From a virus, in IMG/VR virus record IMGVR_UViG_3300043468_000282, positions 1-25,785 of that record: a stretch of 25,785 nt of DNA; one strand, given 5' to 3'. The notes below the pieces were generated by a model that was not told where the DNA came from, did not search any database, and saw nothing but the letters and a program-made list of their open reading frames with translations. Positions 11,360 through 18,171 of the stretch are shown piece after piece. The position numbers and the translations under genes were made by a program. Numbering within the stretch: the stretch's first letter is position 1; each line of letters begins with the position of its first letter.

Positions 11360-11518
11360 TTACTTACCGTTGTTACCGAGTCCTGCACCATCTTGAGATG
11401 ATACATCCTTGGCTGGGAATGCTGCTGCTGGCTCTGTACCAGTTGGGTTTAGATTAAGGTTGTTTGAGCCTGAATCTTTTACTTCGTTGAATCCTGTTAA
11501 ATTTAATCCGTCTGACAT
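11360..11518 (-). CDS. Small Asn/Gly-rich hypothetical protein
   Basis: A 52-residue protein, ATG 11518 behind AGGAGAATAAAA, a good ribosome site. It is rich in Asn, Gly, Ser and Pro, has no Cys and looks disordered. It is the first gene behind a -10 at 11575-11580. The gene at 11358 starts two bases past its stop. Unknown family. Confidence 0.65.
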   Translation of the reverse strand: MSDGLNLTGFNEVKDSGSNNLNLNPTGTEPAAAFPAKDVSSQDGAGLGNNGK

Positions 11519-11574
11519 TTTTATTCTCCTATAGGTTTGTATTTAGATGGGTCTAGAAGTCCATCTATAGATCT

Positions 11575-11580
11575 ATTATA
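11575..11580 (-). promoter_or_regulatory. -10 element, TGCTATAAT
   Basis: TATAAT at 11575-11580 with TGC in front (extended -10). No clear -35 is seen. It would drive the genes from 11518 leftward. Confidence 0.45.
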
Positions 11581-11587
11581 GCATTTA

Positions 11588-11710
11588 TTATTTTCTATAT
11601 TTGTCGTGCCAGCATTCCTCGCAAATGACTATATACTTGCTTTCTGTGCTGGTTATGCGGGTAGCAGTTTTGCCACAACCCGCCATTTCACATTTTTCTT
11701 CTAGGGGCAT
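11588..11710 (-). CDS. Zinc-finger microprotein
   Basis: A 40-residue protein with Cys at residues 7 and 12 (CEMAGC) and CEEC near residue 31, a C-x4-C...C-x2-C zinc pattern. ATG 11710 overlaps the stop of the upstream basic-tail gene (TAATG). A Thr/Ser/Ile-rich middle connects the Cys pairs. Function is unknown. Confidence 0.65.
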   Translation of the reverse strand: MPLEEKCEMAGCGKTATRITSTESKYIVICEECWHDKYRK

Positions 11711-11895
11711 TACTTCTTTTTTGTAGTCTTTTTAGGAGCAGTCTTCTTTGCAGGAGCTGTCTTCTTAGCTGGAGCCTTCTTCTTAGGCGCTGTCTTCTTG
11801 GCTGTTGCCATTCCAGTTTCCTTCTTCCCTGAATTCTCTGCAACAATGGCCTTTACCTGTTGCTCAAGCATCCATAATCTAATCTTTTTAAACAT
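11710..11895 (-). CDS. Histone H1-like basic-tail protein
   Basis: A 61-residue protein. Residues 1-22 look like an amphipathic helix. From residue 29 it is almost only Lys, Ala, Pro and Thr (KKTAPKKKAPAKKTAP), a pattern of histone H1 and bacterial Hc1-type tails that bind DNA. ATG 11895 follows GAAAGGCAGTAA. An internal ATG at residue 29 could make the tail alone. It may condense DNA or join a larger DNA-binding complex. Similar low-complexity tails can also occur on unrelated proteins. Confidence 0.65.
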   Translation of the reverse strand: MFKKIRLWMLEQQVKAIVAENSGKKETGMATAKKTAPKKKAPAKKTAPAKKTAPKKTTKKK

Positions 11896-12021
11896 TTACT
11901 GCCTTTCAATCTTTCTAACAATGTATGATATTACGTCGCTAGGTTTCCACTCTGGTGGTAATTCTAAATATTTAATTTCGGCTGCTATCTTTTCTCTGAT
12001 TGCGTCCTCAATATATTCCAT
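11896..12021 (-). CDS. Small helical hypothetical protein
   Basis: A 41-residue protein, ATG 12021, which lies 6 bases behind a TAGAAT -10 and so is likely leaderless. It has acidic and Ile-rich helices (EYIEDAIREKIAAEIKYLEL) and a Pro-Trp turn. Its stop is immediately followed by the basic-tail gene. Function is unknown. Confidence 0.6.
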   Translation of the reverse strand: MEYIEDAIREKIAAEIKYLELPPEWKPSDVISYIVRKIERQ

Positions 12022-12027
12022 ATGTAT

Positions 12028-12056
12028 ATTCTATCATTTATATGTCAATGGGGCAA
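12028..12056 (-). promoter_or_regulatory. Leaderless sigma70-type promoter candidate
   Basis: TAGAAT (12028-12033) with a weak TTGCCC (12051-12056) 17 bases away; ATG 12021 follows the -10 after 6 bases. The -35 is a partial match. Confidence 0.4.
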
Positions 12057-12072
12057 GGTTTCCCCTGCCCCA
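12049..12072 (-). terminator. Hairpin after the S-layer-like gene
   Basis: TGGGGCA (12049-12055) pairs with TGCCCCA (12066-12072), with a GG/CC inner part. It follows the stop at 12089. No T-run, so termination may be partial. Confidence 0.55.
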
Positions 12073-12088
12073 CGAACAATATAAAGGA

Positions 12089-13111
12089 CTACTTCTTAAG
12101 TGTTACCTTAAGCTTTGGGAACTTCTTGTTCCACTTTGTAGCAAGGGCATTGTATTCCTTGACATAGGTAGCCTTAGCAAGATCTGCTGCAGCCTTTGCT
12201 GTTACTGCTGCTGCTGTTGCAGTTGCAGAATCTGATGCACGTCCAGCCTTTTCTGCTGCTAGAGCATCTTGTGCTGCTTTAAGTGCTGCATTAGCTGTTG
12301 CTAATTCTGCATTCTTTGCTGCTAGTTCTGCTGCAATATCACGGACTACAATTGTAGCGCTTACAGAACCAATTGGCGCTGATAGGCCTGTTACGGCTGT
12401 TGCTACTGTTGCATATGCAACTACTGTGATTGAACCAGTTGCAGGAACTGTTACTGTCTGCTCTTTTGTTCCAAGTGTTGCTGTTGCTGTGTCAGTTGTT
12501 AGCGCTGTTGCTAGTGCTGCTCCAGAGCTTGAAACCAAAGTATTAATTGTGGCTCCACCCTTTAGATTACCAAACACATCGTATCCTGATACCTTAAGTA
12601 CCTGTGATGTACCTGCTGCTGCTGATGCAGGAGCGGTTAGTGTAATTGAGTTCAAAGCACCTGCGGTACCTTGTACGTAGTAAACTGTTGTAGTTCCAGC
12701 ACGAGTAATCGATACTGATCCTACTGCTGTACTTTTAGTATATACATAAAAGTCTGCTGATGTTCCAGTTCCTGTTGCAATTGATAGCGTTGATGTTCCA
12801 GATGATGCTGTTACTGCTGAACCAGTTGCTGCAAGAGCAGGTACAAGGGTTGCATTTACTGCAACTGCTGTTACTACTGTTCCTGTGTCTACTGATGTTA
12901 CAGCAATTTTCAATGCATCTGCTGCATCAATACTGTTATCTGCTGGCACTGGTAGTGATACAGGAGTTGTTACTACTGTTCCACCTGTTGCTGCAGTTCC
13001 CGCCACCGTTAGGGTGACAGTTCCAGCATTAGCCTGAGCTGCTGGCGATACAAGCATTGTGCTAGTCAGGGCTGCAGCGATGATTAGCGATACTTTCTTA
13101 AATGAGTTCAT
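12089..13111 (-). CDS. Secreted S-layer-like protein
   Basis: A 340-residue protein. Residues 1-28 form a signal peptide (FKKVSLIIAAALTSTMLVSP, then an AQA cleavage site). Residues 30-255 are Thr/Val/Ala-rich beta-type repeats with a YDVFGN segment typical of bacterial surface beta-sandwich domains. Residues 257-315 form a coiled coil (AELAAKNAELATANAALKAA). The end is NALATKWNKKFPKLKVTLKK. That domain order and the KWNKK.PK.KVTLKK ending resemble surface proteins of low-GC freshwater actinobacteria, by recall, not by search. It could be a host-derived surface protein or a secreted phage structural protein. ATG 13111 has AAGGAGAATAA. Confidence 0.65.
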   Translation of the reverse strand: MNSFKKVSLIIAAALTSTMLVSPAAQANAGTVTLTVAGTAATGGTVVTTPVSLPVPADNSIDAADALKIAVTSVDTGTVVTAVAVNATLVPALAATGSAVTASSGTSTLSIATGTGTSADFYVYTKSTAVGSVSITRAGTTTVYYVQGTAGALNSITLTAPASAAAGTSQVLKVSGYDVFGNLKGGATINTLVSSSGAALATALTTDTATATLGTKEQTVTVPATGSITVVAYATVATAVTGLSAPIGSVSATIVVRDIAAELAAKNAELATANAALKAAQDALAAEKAGRASDSATATAAAVTAKAAADLAKATYVKEYNALATKWNKKFPKLKVTLKK

Positions 13112-13158
13112 TTAATTTATTCTCCTTAATTTATCCACCTCTAGATGAGCGTGGAATT

Positions 13159-13392
13159 CTAGTTTATGTATGAGTTCCGCCATTGGGTCGGTGAGTGATT
13201 AGACTCAATTTCTTTCTTCGTATCAATGTCTTCATACATTCGAACAATATGAATGCAGGGATCTTGACCTTCGTCAAATTCTACATCTTCTTGCTCAGAC
13301 ATTGGTAGTCCGTCATGTGTATAACATACAGGTGGTCCGCACCAACCTTTTTTAATTCCGTATGTCATCCATTCGTCGTAATCTAGAGCCAT
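13159..13392 (-). CDS. Conserved actinophage-type hypothetical protein
   Basis: A 77-residue acidic protein (ALDYDEWMTYGIKKGWCGP after the Met; VCYTHDGLPMSEQE; CIHIVRMYED; SPTQWR) resembling a small family common in actinobacteriophages. Three Cys and two His (C18, C23, H25 and later CIHI) could bind a metal. ATG 13392 overlaps the thioredoxin stop by 10 bases, so the two are co-translated. Role is unknown. Confidence 0.7.
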   Translation of the reverse strand: MALDYDEWMTYGIKKGWCGPPVCYTHDGLPMSEQEDVEFDEGQDPCIHIVRMYEDIDTKKEIESNHSPTQWRNSYIN

Positions 13393-13685
13393 TCCGCTAA
13401 CTCCTTTAGGAGCATGTGCTTGGGCTTTGCGCCAACCACGGTATGGACTGGATTTCCATCTACAAATAATACCATAGTTGGTATTGATTGTACAGAGTAT
13501 TCTCTAGGTTTTTCTGGATTCTCATCAATATTTAACTTACCGACAGGTAGGTTGTTCTCAGATGATATCTCTTCTAGTATTGGAGCAACCTTTCTGCAAG
13601 GACCGCACCATTCAGCCCAGAAATCTATTAATATCATTTTATTTTCTTTTATTGCCTGATCAAAGCTTTCGTCAGTAACTATCAT
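13383..13685 (-). CDS. trxA: Thioredoxin
   Basis: A 100-residue thioredoxin of normal length. The active site WCGPC is at residues 26-30, with cis-Pro69 in SIPT, and the usual IDFWAEWCGPC strand and LFVDGNP region. It would reduce disulfides in the cytoplasm. Phage thioredoxins also act as DNA-polymerase processivity partners (T7 uses the host one) or reductants for ribonucleotide reductase. Neither partner is in this window. ATG 13685 follows GTGGAGTCTAA, and overlaps the preceding gene's stop. Confidence 0.9.
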   Translation of the reverse strand: MIVTDESFDQAIKENKMILIDFWAEWCGPCRKVAPILEEISSENNLPVGKLNIDENPEKPREYSVQSIPTMVLFVDGNPVHTVVGAKPKHMLLKELAEWL

Positions 13686-14152
13686 TTAGACTCCACATGA
13701 GTTGGCCAATAGTAGCTGCATGCTTCGCAGCAGGTATATCCTAGTTCTCTAAAATCAGAAAACTCTGAATAGAAGTAATACTTTTCAGGATCTTTCTCAT
13801 GAAGCCTACCTTTGTGTGAATAATGAAGTTTGTCTTCTCCTAGCCACCAAGGTTTTTCTGATTCAAGCATCATAAAATGATCCTGATAGATCTTATCAAA
13901 TGTTTCATGAGTTGTGTTCTTGTATCCACGAAGGATGATTTCTTTAATAATAGATTCATTATAAAGAAATAGCCAGTCTTCGTGCCCGTTCCACATTTTT
14001 ACTGCTGGGTGATTTTTCCATGCACCTGAACTATATAGTCCAGCCAAAGATTTGAGAACTTGAAGGTTCTCTACACTTTGTTTAATTAAACGTTTGCGAT
14101 CTAAATGCTTTGCCGTTTGGTCAAAGTCCGCCTCTGGTAAGAATGTTTGCAT
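13682..14152 (-). CDS. Pyrimidine-dimer DNA glycosylase-like protein (MSMEG_6728 family)
   Basis: A 156-residue protein. The N-terminus QTFLPEADFDQTAKHLDRKR followed by LIKQSVENLQVLK and NHPAVKMWNGHEDWL matches the family of MSMEG_6728-like proteins, which is grouped with pyrimidine dimer DNA glycosylase/endonuclease V (Pyr_excise). If active it would repair UV lesions in the phage genome. Two Cys pairs near residue 140 add a possible zinc site. ATG 14152 lies 7 bases behind a sigma70-type -10, giving a leaderless mRNA. The family assignment is from memory of motifs. Confidence 0.65.
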   Translation of the reverse strand: MQTFLPEADFDQTAKHLDRKRLIKQSVENLQVLKSLAGLYSSGAWKNHPAVKMWNGHEDWLFLYNESIIKEIILRGYKNTTHETFDKIYQDHFMMLESEKPWWLGEDKLHYSHKGRLHEKDPEKYYFYSEFSDFRELGYTCCEACSYYWPTHVESK

Positions 14153-14159
14153 AGTATCT

Positions 14160-14188
14160 ATTCTACTAAATTAATAAGAATGAGTCAA
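14160..14188 (-). promoter_or_regulatory. Leaderless sigma70-type promoter
   Basis: TTGACT (14183-14188), 17 bases, TAGAAT (14160-14165), then ATG 14152 after 7 bases. Confidence 0.75.
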
Positions 14189-14193
14189 TAGAG

Positions 14194-14415
14194 TTATTGC
14201 TCATCAGGTTGAGATTTTAATTGTTCTGCTGCCTCATTAAATCTATCCATAAACATTTTAACTACAAAATATGTAGACTCTGTGGCATTTTTATTTAAAC
14301 TAGAAATTGTTTCTTCTGAGCGTTGATCTTCAGGAAGAGCATTAGCCCACTTTTGAAAGAGGGCCTTTGCTACATCTTGAATGATTGATTCTAATACAGT
14401 CATTCTATCTGACAT
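14194..14415 (-). CDS. Hypothetical helical protein
   Basis: A 73-residue soluble protein starting at ATG 14415, four bases after the upstream subtilase stop. ATG 14403 is a possible alternative. It is mostly helical (VLESIIQDVAKALFQKWANAL) with a charged, Gln-rich end. No Cys. Not recognised. Confidence 0.65.
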   Translation of the reverse strand: MSDRMTVLESIIQDVAKALFQKWANALPEDQRSEETISSLNKNATESTYFVVKMFMDRFNEAAEQLKSQPDEQ

Positions 14416-14419
14416 ATTA

Positions 14420-15349
14420 TTAGCTCAACGCAGTCTTTAGTTCAAACAACTTTCCAATTTGTGGAAATCTTTTGCCCATTTTAATTGTCTGAGACTTGGT
14501 AGAAATCAAATCATTTAACTGATTAATATTAAGCTCAGGTTTAAATTGTTTAAGGGCAATCCAATTAGCAGCAGCGGTTTGAGCAGCAATAGATGAACCT
14601 GATGCAAACCCTAGGTTGTTTCCTGGAGAGTACACTTTTAATTGACCTATTGAATACATGTCTAGCAGAGCAGGGTCATAATTGTTATAAGTCTCTATTC
14701 CATTTTTAGATCCAGCACCGACTGCAACTGCTTGCGGGATACATGAAGGCCAATCAATTCTCTTATAGTCACTTCTATTTCCTACCGCTGTAAATGTAGG
14801 AATTCCTGCAGACAATAAGTCAGTAATTGATTTTTGTGTTGTCGGGGTAGAAGGACAGTAACTTGCAGAATCTAATAGGCCACGGCTTCCTTGAGAAAGA
14901 GAAACTGCTTGAATATTAAATCTATCCTTGTTAGCATAAACCCAATTTAAGGCATTGTAAATAGTTTGTTCATTTGTTATTTGTCTATCACCATTAATAT
15001 TTTGTCCAATAATTCTAACAAATACAATATTCATATTTGGATTTGTAGATACTGCAGCAGAAGCCATTTGTGTCCCATGACCAAACCCGTTCTTTGTAAT
15101 AGACTGCGATGGTATATTTGCTGCTCCTGGCCCTTCCATAAATGATTGACCATTTGGACAGGTTGTCCATTCTAAAATACAGACTTCATAAACTAACTTA
15201 TCTTTGATAGAAGGAACTGATGTGTCTAATCCTGTATCAAGAATTGCAAGGGTCGGAACCGATACAGTTCCGTTCTTTACGTTTGCATGCGATGTTGATG
15301 GTATTACTAGCGTAAGGGCAACTAGGCCCAGTAGTATTTTTTTATTCAT
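14420..15349 (-). CDS. Exported subtilisin-like serine protease (S8)
   Basis: A 309-residue protein with a signal peptide (residues 1-22, KKILLGLVALTLVIPSTSHA). The S8 catalytic residues are all present: Asp38 in LAILDTG, His91 in GFGHGTQMASA, Asn191 (oxyanion) in TAVGN, Ser253 in FASGSSIAAQ. The usual Pro after the Ser motif is replaced by Gln. No propeptide is obvious, so it may be shorter than typical pro-subtilases. It would act outside the cell or on virions. Starts at ATG 15349, 6 bases past a TATTAT -10. Confidence 0.85.
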   Translation of the reverse strand: MNKKILLGLVALTLVIPSTSHANVKNGTVSVPTLAILDTGLDTSVPSIKDKLVYEVCILEWTTCPNGQSFMEGPGAANIPSQSITKNGFGHGTQMASAAVSTNPNMNIVFVRIIGQNINGDRQITNEQTIYNALNWVYANKDRFNIQAVSLSQGSRGLLDSASYCPSTPTTQKSITDLLSAGIPTFTAVGNRSDYKRIDWPSCIPQAVAVGAGSKNGIETYNNYDPALLDMYSIGQLKVYSPGNNLGFASGSSIAAQTAAANWIALKQFKPELNINQLNDLISTKSQTIKMGKRFPQIGKLFELKTALS

Positions 15350-15355
15350 AGACTA

Positions 15356-15384
15356 ATAATACTAAATAGCCCCAATACTGTCAA
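15356..15384 (-). promoter_or_regulatory. Leaderless sigma70-type promoter
   Basis: TTGACA (15379-15384), 17 bases, TATTAT (15356-15361), ATG after 6 bases. Perfect -35 and good -10. Confidence 0.8.
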
Positions 15385-15390
15385 TAGGGT

Positions 15391-15561
15391 CTAGTTATCT
15401 TTATCTAGTTTAGTCTTGTACCATTTTCCAGCATCCATTTCAGGACCCTTGATTTTGCTTTCTCCTAAAAGGATATCTACAGCCCTGCTTACATATTCAA
15501 TTTGAAACTGCATTCTAAGCATTTCCATTTCAAGCAGTCTGATTCTTTCTGATTTTCTCAC
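15391..15561 (-). CDS. Small coiled-coil protein
   Basis: A 56-residue protein. GTG 15561 overlaps the upstream stop (GTGA) and is preferred to the GTG at 15612, which lies 55 bp inside the upstream gene. It is basic and helical (RKSERIRLLEMEMLRMQFQI), with a polar C-terminus. Unknown family, co-transcribed with the zinc-ribbon protein upstream. Confidence 0.6.
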   Translation of the reverse strand: MRKSERIRLLEMEMLRMQFQIEYVSRAVDILLGESKIKGPEMDAGKWYKTKLDKDN

Positions 15562-15884
15562 TCTGTTATCTCTCTGTCTAAGGGAGTAGGGGCTGTTAGC
15601 AAAGCTCCACACTCAGTACATTCCATATCCAAGAAGTATGTTGCTATTTCATAATTATCAAACATAGCTCTTATATAAAAATGTTGTGATCCGCATACGC
15701 AAGCATGGGTAGGGGTTCCACGCAAGTCTATGGGGTTAAACATTGGGTCGTCCATCTCTTGTCTAGCTTCTTCAACATCATTTTTGTCAAATACAAGCAC
15801 ATCGTATCTGCTAAAGAACTCTCTGATAACCCCAACGCCGATCAATCCAACTAGGGTTGCTGCTAAACGATTAACCCATTTCAT
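15558..15884 (-). CDS. Membrane-anchored zinc-ribbon protein
   Basis: A 108-residue protein. Residues 7-21 are hydrophobic (LAATLVGLIGVGVI), giving one membrane span or anchor. C-terminal Cys pairs CVC (about residue 62) and CTEC (about 89) form a zinc ribbon on the other end. ATG 15884 follows a TATAAT -10 by 6 bases, so it is likely leaderless. Function is unknown. Confidence 0.7.
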   Translation of the reverse strand: MKWVNRLAATLVGLIGVGVIREFFSRYDVLVFDKNDVEEARQEMDDPMFNPIDLRGTPTHACVCGSQHFYIRAMFDNYEIATYFLDMECTECGALLTAPTPLDREITE

Positions 15885-15890
15885 AAATCT

Positions 15891-15919
15891 ATTATACTCT
15901 AGACTTCTATAATTGTAAA
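15891..15919 (-). promoter_or_regulatory. Leaderless sigma70-type promoter
   Basis: TTTACA (15914-15919), 17 bases, TATAAT (15891-15896), then ATG after 6 bases. It lies across the stop codon of the upstream gene (15899). Confidence 0.8.
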
Positions 15920-16465
15920 GGGAGGTCTTACTGACATATTAAACTTAGCAGCCGCCTCTAATGCCATTCTTACACGCTTACGAGGAGTCTTAATAAGCCC
16001 AGTAGAAAACAATGATCCAAGCGCAAGCTCTTGTCCTGCACCCTCAGCCATGTATTGAACATCTGCTTCGCCTATATGATAGTCAGAGTCCATTGTAAAT
16101 ATTCTTCCAGCACCCTGTACTGCTATTATAAAAATTCCGCCTTCATCGCCATCTTCTGTTCCAGAACTAAAATTTCCGTAGCCTTGCTCTTTAAATGCTT
16201 CTTTAATAGACTCAACAAACTTTGTTCTAATAAACTTATCTAAGTTCCTGTATCCAGTAGTTGGAGTATACTTAGGTGGCGTCCAGGAATACTGCAATAT
16301 TTGTCCCATTCTAAAACTGTCTACGAACGCTATGCCAAATTGTCCTACTTTAAAAACTTTAGGATCTATTCTTTGAAAAATTAAACCAGATTTATCATCG
16401 GATGCAGCAGCGTCTCCACCAAGGAGGACTTTGTTCTCGTGAATTAGGGCTACTATACAGGTCAT
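15899..16465 (-). CDS. Proteasome beta-like Ntn hydrolase
   Basis: A 188-residue protein. The start MTCIVALIHENKVLLGGD, then DPKVFKVG and an SFRMGQ region, follow the proteasome beta / HslV fold. After Met removal, Thr1 would be the N-terminal nucleophile, Asp17 and Lys35 match the usual Asp17 and Lys33 positions, and GGIFI with AEGAGQELALGS fit the later part of the fold. No proteasome alpha subunit or ATPase is seen here. It may be a free peptidase or an enzyme with a different substrate. Actinobacteria carry real proteasomes, so crosstalk is conceivable. Leaderless start 7 bases past TATACT. Confidence 0.7.
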   Translation of the reverse strand: MTCIVALIHENKVLLGGDAAASDDKSGLIFQRIDPKVFKVGQFGIAFVDSFRMGQILQYSWTPPKYTPTTGYRNLDKFIRTKFVESIKEAFKEQGYGNFSSGTEDGDEGGIFIIAVQGAGRIFTMDSDYHIGEADVQYMAEGAGQELALGSLFSTGLIKTPRKRVRMALEAAAKFNMSVRPPFTIIEV

Positions 16466-16472
16466 ATCCCTT

Positions 16473-16501
16473 AGTATACTATTTTTAAAATTCTCTGTCC
16501 A
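16473..16501 (-). promoter_or_regulatory. Leaderless sigma70-type promoter
   Basis: TGGACA (16496-16501), 17 bases, TATACT (16473-16478), then ATG 16465 after 7 bases. AAGGG in the gap could also act as a weak ribosome site. Confidence 0.65.
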
Positions 16502-16814
16502 GCGCCTCTAAATTTTCTATATGATGGTCTATATATGAGAGCTTAAGCATAGTTTCTTCAAGCTCAGCCTTGACCCCTATTAACTCCTGAATGGTATTGT
16601 AATACTTATCCTTCCACTCAGTCAATTCCCGCTCAATTTTGTATAACTCTATTTTTAAATCTTTAACTTCTAATTTGAGATGGTCCTGATCACGCTCAGC
16701 CCTGCGTATTTTTTCTTTTCTGTTGTCTCTAAGCCCAGCAATTACTGCTGTTCCCATACCAGATAAAATGGCGGCAAAAACAGCAATAACGACGGCGGTG
16801 TAATCTAGATTCAT
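16485..16814 (-). CDS. Membrane-anchored coiled-coil protein
   Basis: A 109-residue protein. Residues 5-28 form one membrane span (YTAVVIAVFAAILSGMG...), followed by a long charged coiled coil (residues 30-100: RKEKIRRAERDQDHLKLEV and onward). The layout is similar to inner-membrane spanin or phage coiled-coil tail proteins, but no such assignment is secure. No Cys. It lies right upstream of the Ntn hydrolase gene. Confidence 0.7.
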   Translation of the reverse strand: MNLDYTAVVIAVFAAILSGMGTAVIAGLRDNRKEKIRRAERDQDHLKLEVKDLKIELYKIERELTEWKDKYYNTIQELIGVKAELEETMLKLSYIDHHIENLEALDREF

Positions 16815-16853
16815 TATAAGTTAATTATACCTTAAAATGAATGATAAACCTAT

Positions 16854-17090
16854 TTAAACTAACAATTCCGATGCTGAAATTTCATTGCCAACATACCGTC
16901 TTTTCACAATGAATTCTTTGACATGCTCTGGGCCTTGAGATCTACCAGCCAAAATAATTACCCAGCGTGGCTCAAATTTTGAAGATGAGCAGGTCTCACA
17001 AATAAATAAATTGATAGGAAGAAGAGAAGACTTCTTAACATCTAATTTATTCTTAGACTTATTACAACTGTAGCATAATATTTTTTCCAT
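16854..17090 (-). CDS. Four-Cys zinc-ribbon phage protein
   Basis: A 78-residue protein with CYSC (residues 6-9) and CETC (31-34), then a conserved-looking stretch WVIILAGRSQGPEHVKEFIV and RRYVGNEI. The pattern is familiar from many actinobacteriophages. The zinc ribbon may bind nucleic acid or a protein partner. Its ATG overlaps the upstream stop. Function is unknown. Confidence 0.75.
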   Translation of the reverse strand: MEKILCYSCNKSKNKLDVKKSSLLPINLFICETCSSSKFEPRWVIILAGRSQGPEHVKEFIVKRRYVGNEISASELLV

Positions 17091-17287
17091 TATTCTGATT
17101 CCTCAATATGTTTAAAAACTATTTCATCTATGATGCTGAAATCTTCATTTTCCATTAGTTCGGTGTACTCCATGCCATCCTTATTATATTTAACAACTGA
17201 TGCCCATGCACCAAGTTTTTCAACCGTTCCGTGACATTCCTCTGAATGAATGTATACAACATGAATAACGTCATAGTATTCTTTCAC
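17090..17287 (-). CDS. Small hypothetical protein
   Basis: A 65-residue protein starting at GTG 17287 behind GGAGGGTAAGCCTA. Several His and one Cys (VVYIHSEECHGTV) could bind a metal. Acidic helical tail. Its stop overlaps the next gene (TAATG) and its start overlaps the end of the previous one. Confidence 0.65.
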   Translation of the reverse strand: MKEYYDVIHVVYIHSEECHGTVEKLGAWASVVKYNKDGMEYTELMENEDFSIIDEIVFKHIEESE

Positions 17288-17591
17288 TAGGCTTACCCTC
17301 CAGCTCGCATCTTACTCCGTATGACTCAAGCAGGCGCTTGATCTTTCCTACATAATCAATAACCATTTCTTTTTTGGTTCCTTCAAATTGTAAAAAATTG
17401 TCTTCATACAGTCTTAACGCTAAAAACTCTGGGTACATTACTATGTCCATAAGAAGCATTGGTGGCTTCTTTACTTGATGAACTGCTTTTCTCATCTCTT
17501 CAGTATAGAAAACGGGCTTGTTTGGCTCGCCAGTCCATTCATTTATTCCATACTTAAAATGCTCGTTAATATCTTTTTTATTAATAAACAT
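17271..17591 (-). CDS. Hypothetical protein
   Basis: A 106-residue soluble protein. ATG 17591 overlaps the WhiB stop by 11 bases. It is mixed alpha/beta (NKPVFYTEEMRKAVHQV, MLLMDIVMYPEFLALRLYED) with a basic C-terminus (KIKRLLESYGVRCELEGK). No recognised motif. It is translationally linked with WhiB. Confidence 0.65.
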   Translation of the reverse strand: MFINKKDINEHFKYGINEWTGEPNKPVFYTEEMRKAVHQVKKPPMLLMDIVMYPEFLALRLYEDNFLQFEGTKKEMVIDYVGKIKRLLESYGVRCELEGKPSERIL

Positions 17592-17892
17592 TTTTTTTCT
17601 TTAACCTCTTCCAGTCTTCTGGTGTTTTATGCAAATTTTTTGACTTATCTATTGAACCTGAGCTTAAATATACTCCGCCCCATACTCCATATTCATTATT
17701 ATCTACTCCAGATTCATAACACATTTTCATTACTGGACAACTGAAACACATCTCGTCTATATTTCTTGCTACATTAGCATCAGACTCATATTTTTCATAA
17801 AATAGATTTGTATCCATTCCTCTGCATATTGCAAGGTGGAACCAATCTAAATCGTCTTCATCTATGCCTAAATCATTTAAAATGTTTGACAT
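17581..17892 (-). CDS. whiB: WhiB-family iron-sulfur regulator
   Basis: A 103-residue protein with Cys23, Cys49, Cys52 and Cys58, the C-x25-C-x2-C-x5-C iron-sulfur ligand set of the WhiB family, and GVWGG at residues 69-73. A basic C-terminus (KRLKKKNVY) would contact DNA. WhiB proteins bind the principal sigma factor region 4 and modulate transcription in actinobacteria; phage TM4 WhiB interferes with host septation and blocks superinfection. ATG 17892 is preferred to the TTG at 17928, which overlaps the upstream gene by 56 bp. It overlaps that gene by 20 bp. Confidence 0.85.
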   Translation of the reverse strand: MSNILNDLGIDEDDLDWFHLAICRGMDTNLFYEKYESDANVARNIDEMCFSCPVMKMCYESGVDNNEYGVWGGVYLSSGSIDKSKNLHKTPEDWKRLKKKNVY

Positions 17893-18100
17893 GCTTTGTG
17901 GGCAACTTCCATATTCCGTCACTGTCAACAGAAATTCTTTCTGCTGTCCCCCATGTGTTCTCTTTGAACATGCCCTTTACATTTGTAAATCCATTAATAT
18001 CTTTTTTCCAAATTACTAGATCGTAATTGTCCCAAAATGGAGTGATACTCTTAGCCTTTTTAATAAAGACTTCTACACCCAGTTCTGTTAGATTTAACAT
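17873..18100 (-). CDS. Hypothetical protein
   Basis: A 75-residue protein starting at ATG 18100 behind TTTAGGAAATA. It has a Trp-rich, mixed charge composition (FWDNYDLVIWKKDING) and a small beta-type pattern, ending in a basic tail (KHVKHFK). It lies upstream of WhiB in the same transcript and may be co-regulated. Function is unknown. Confidence 0.65.
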   Translation of the reverse strand: MLNLTELGVEVFIKKAKSITPFWDNYDLVIWKKDINGFTNVKGMFKENTWGTAERISVDSDGIWKLPTKHVKHFK

Positions 18101-18117
18101 TATTTCCTAAACATAAA

Positions 18118-18168
18118 CCGTAGCACCCACTGATATATATTATACAGCAAACGCTACGGCTATGTCAA
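18118..18168 (-). promoter_or_regulatory. Sigma70-type promoter flanked by an inverted repeat
   Basis: TTGACA (18163-18168), 18 bases, TATAAT (18139-18144). The 7-bp arms CCGTAGC (18118-18124) and GCTACGG (18153-18159) lie on both sides of the -10. The arms may be an operator or form an RNA stem. Drives 18100 and probably WhiB. Confidence 0.65.
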
Positions 18169-18171
18169 TGA

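Noticed and set aside
11798-12235. A 145-residue + strand frame with many Cys at its end
   Set aside because: The Cys run comes from antisense reading of Ala codons (GCA/GCT) in the S-layer-like gene. It crosses three supported minus-strand genes and a hairpin.
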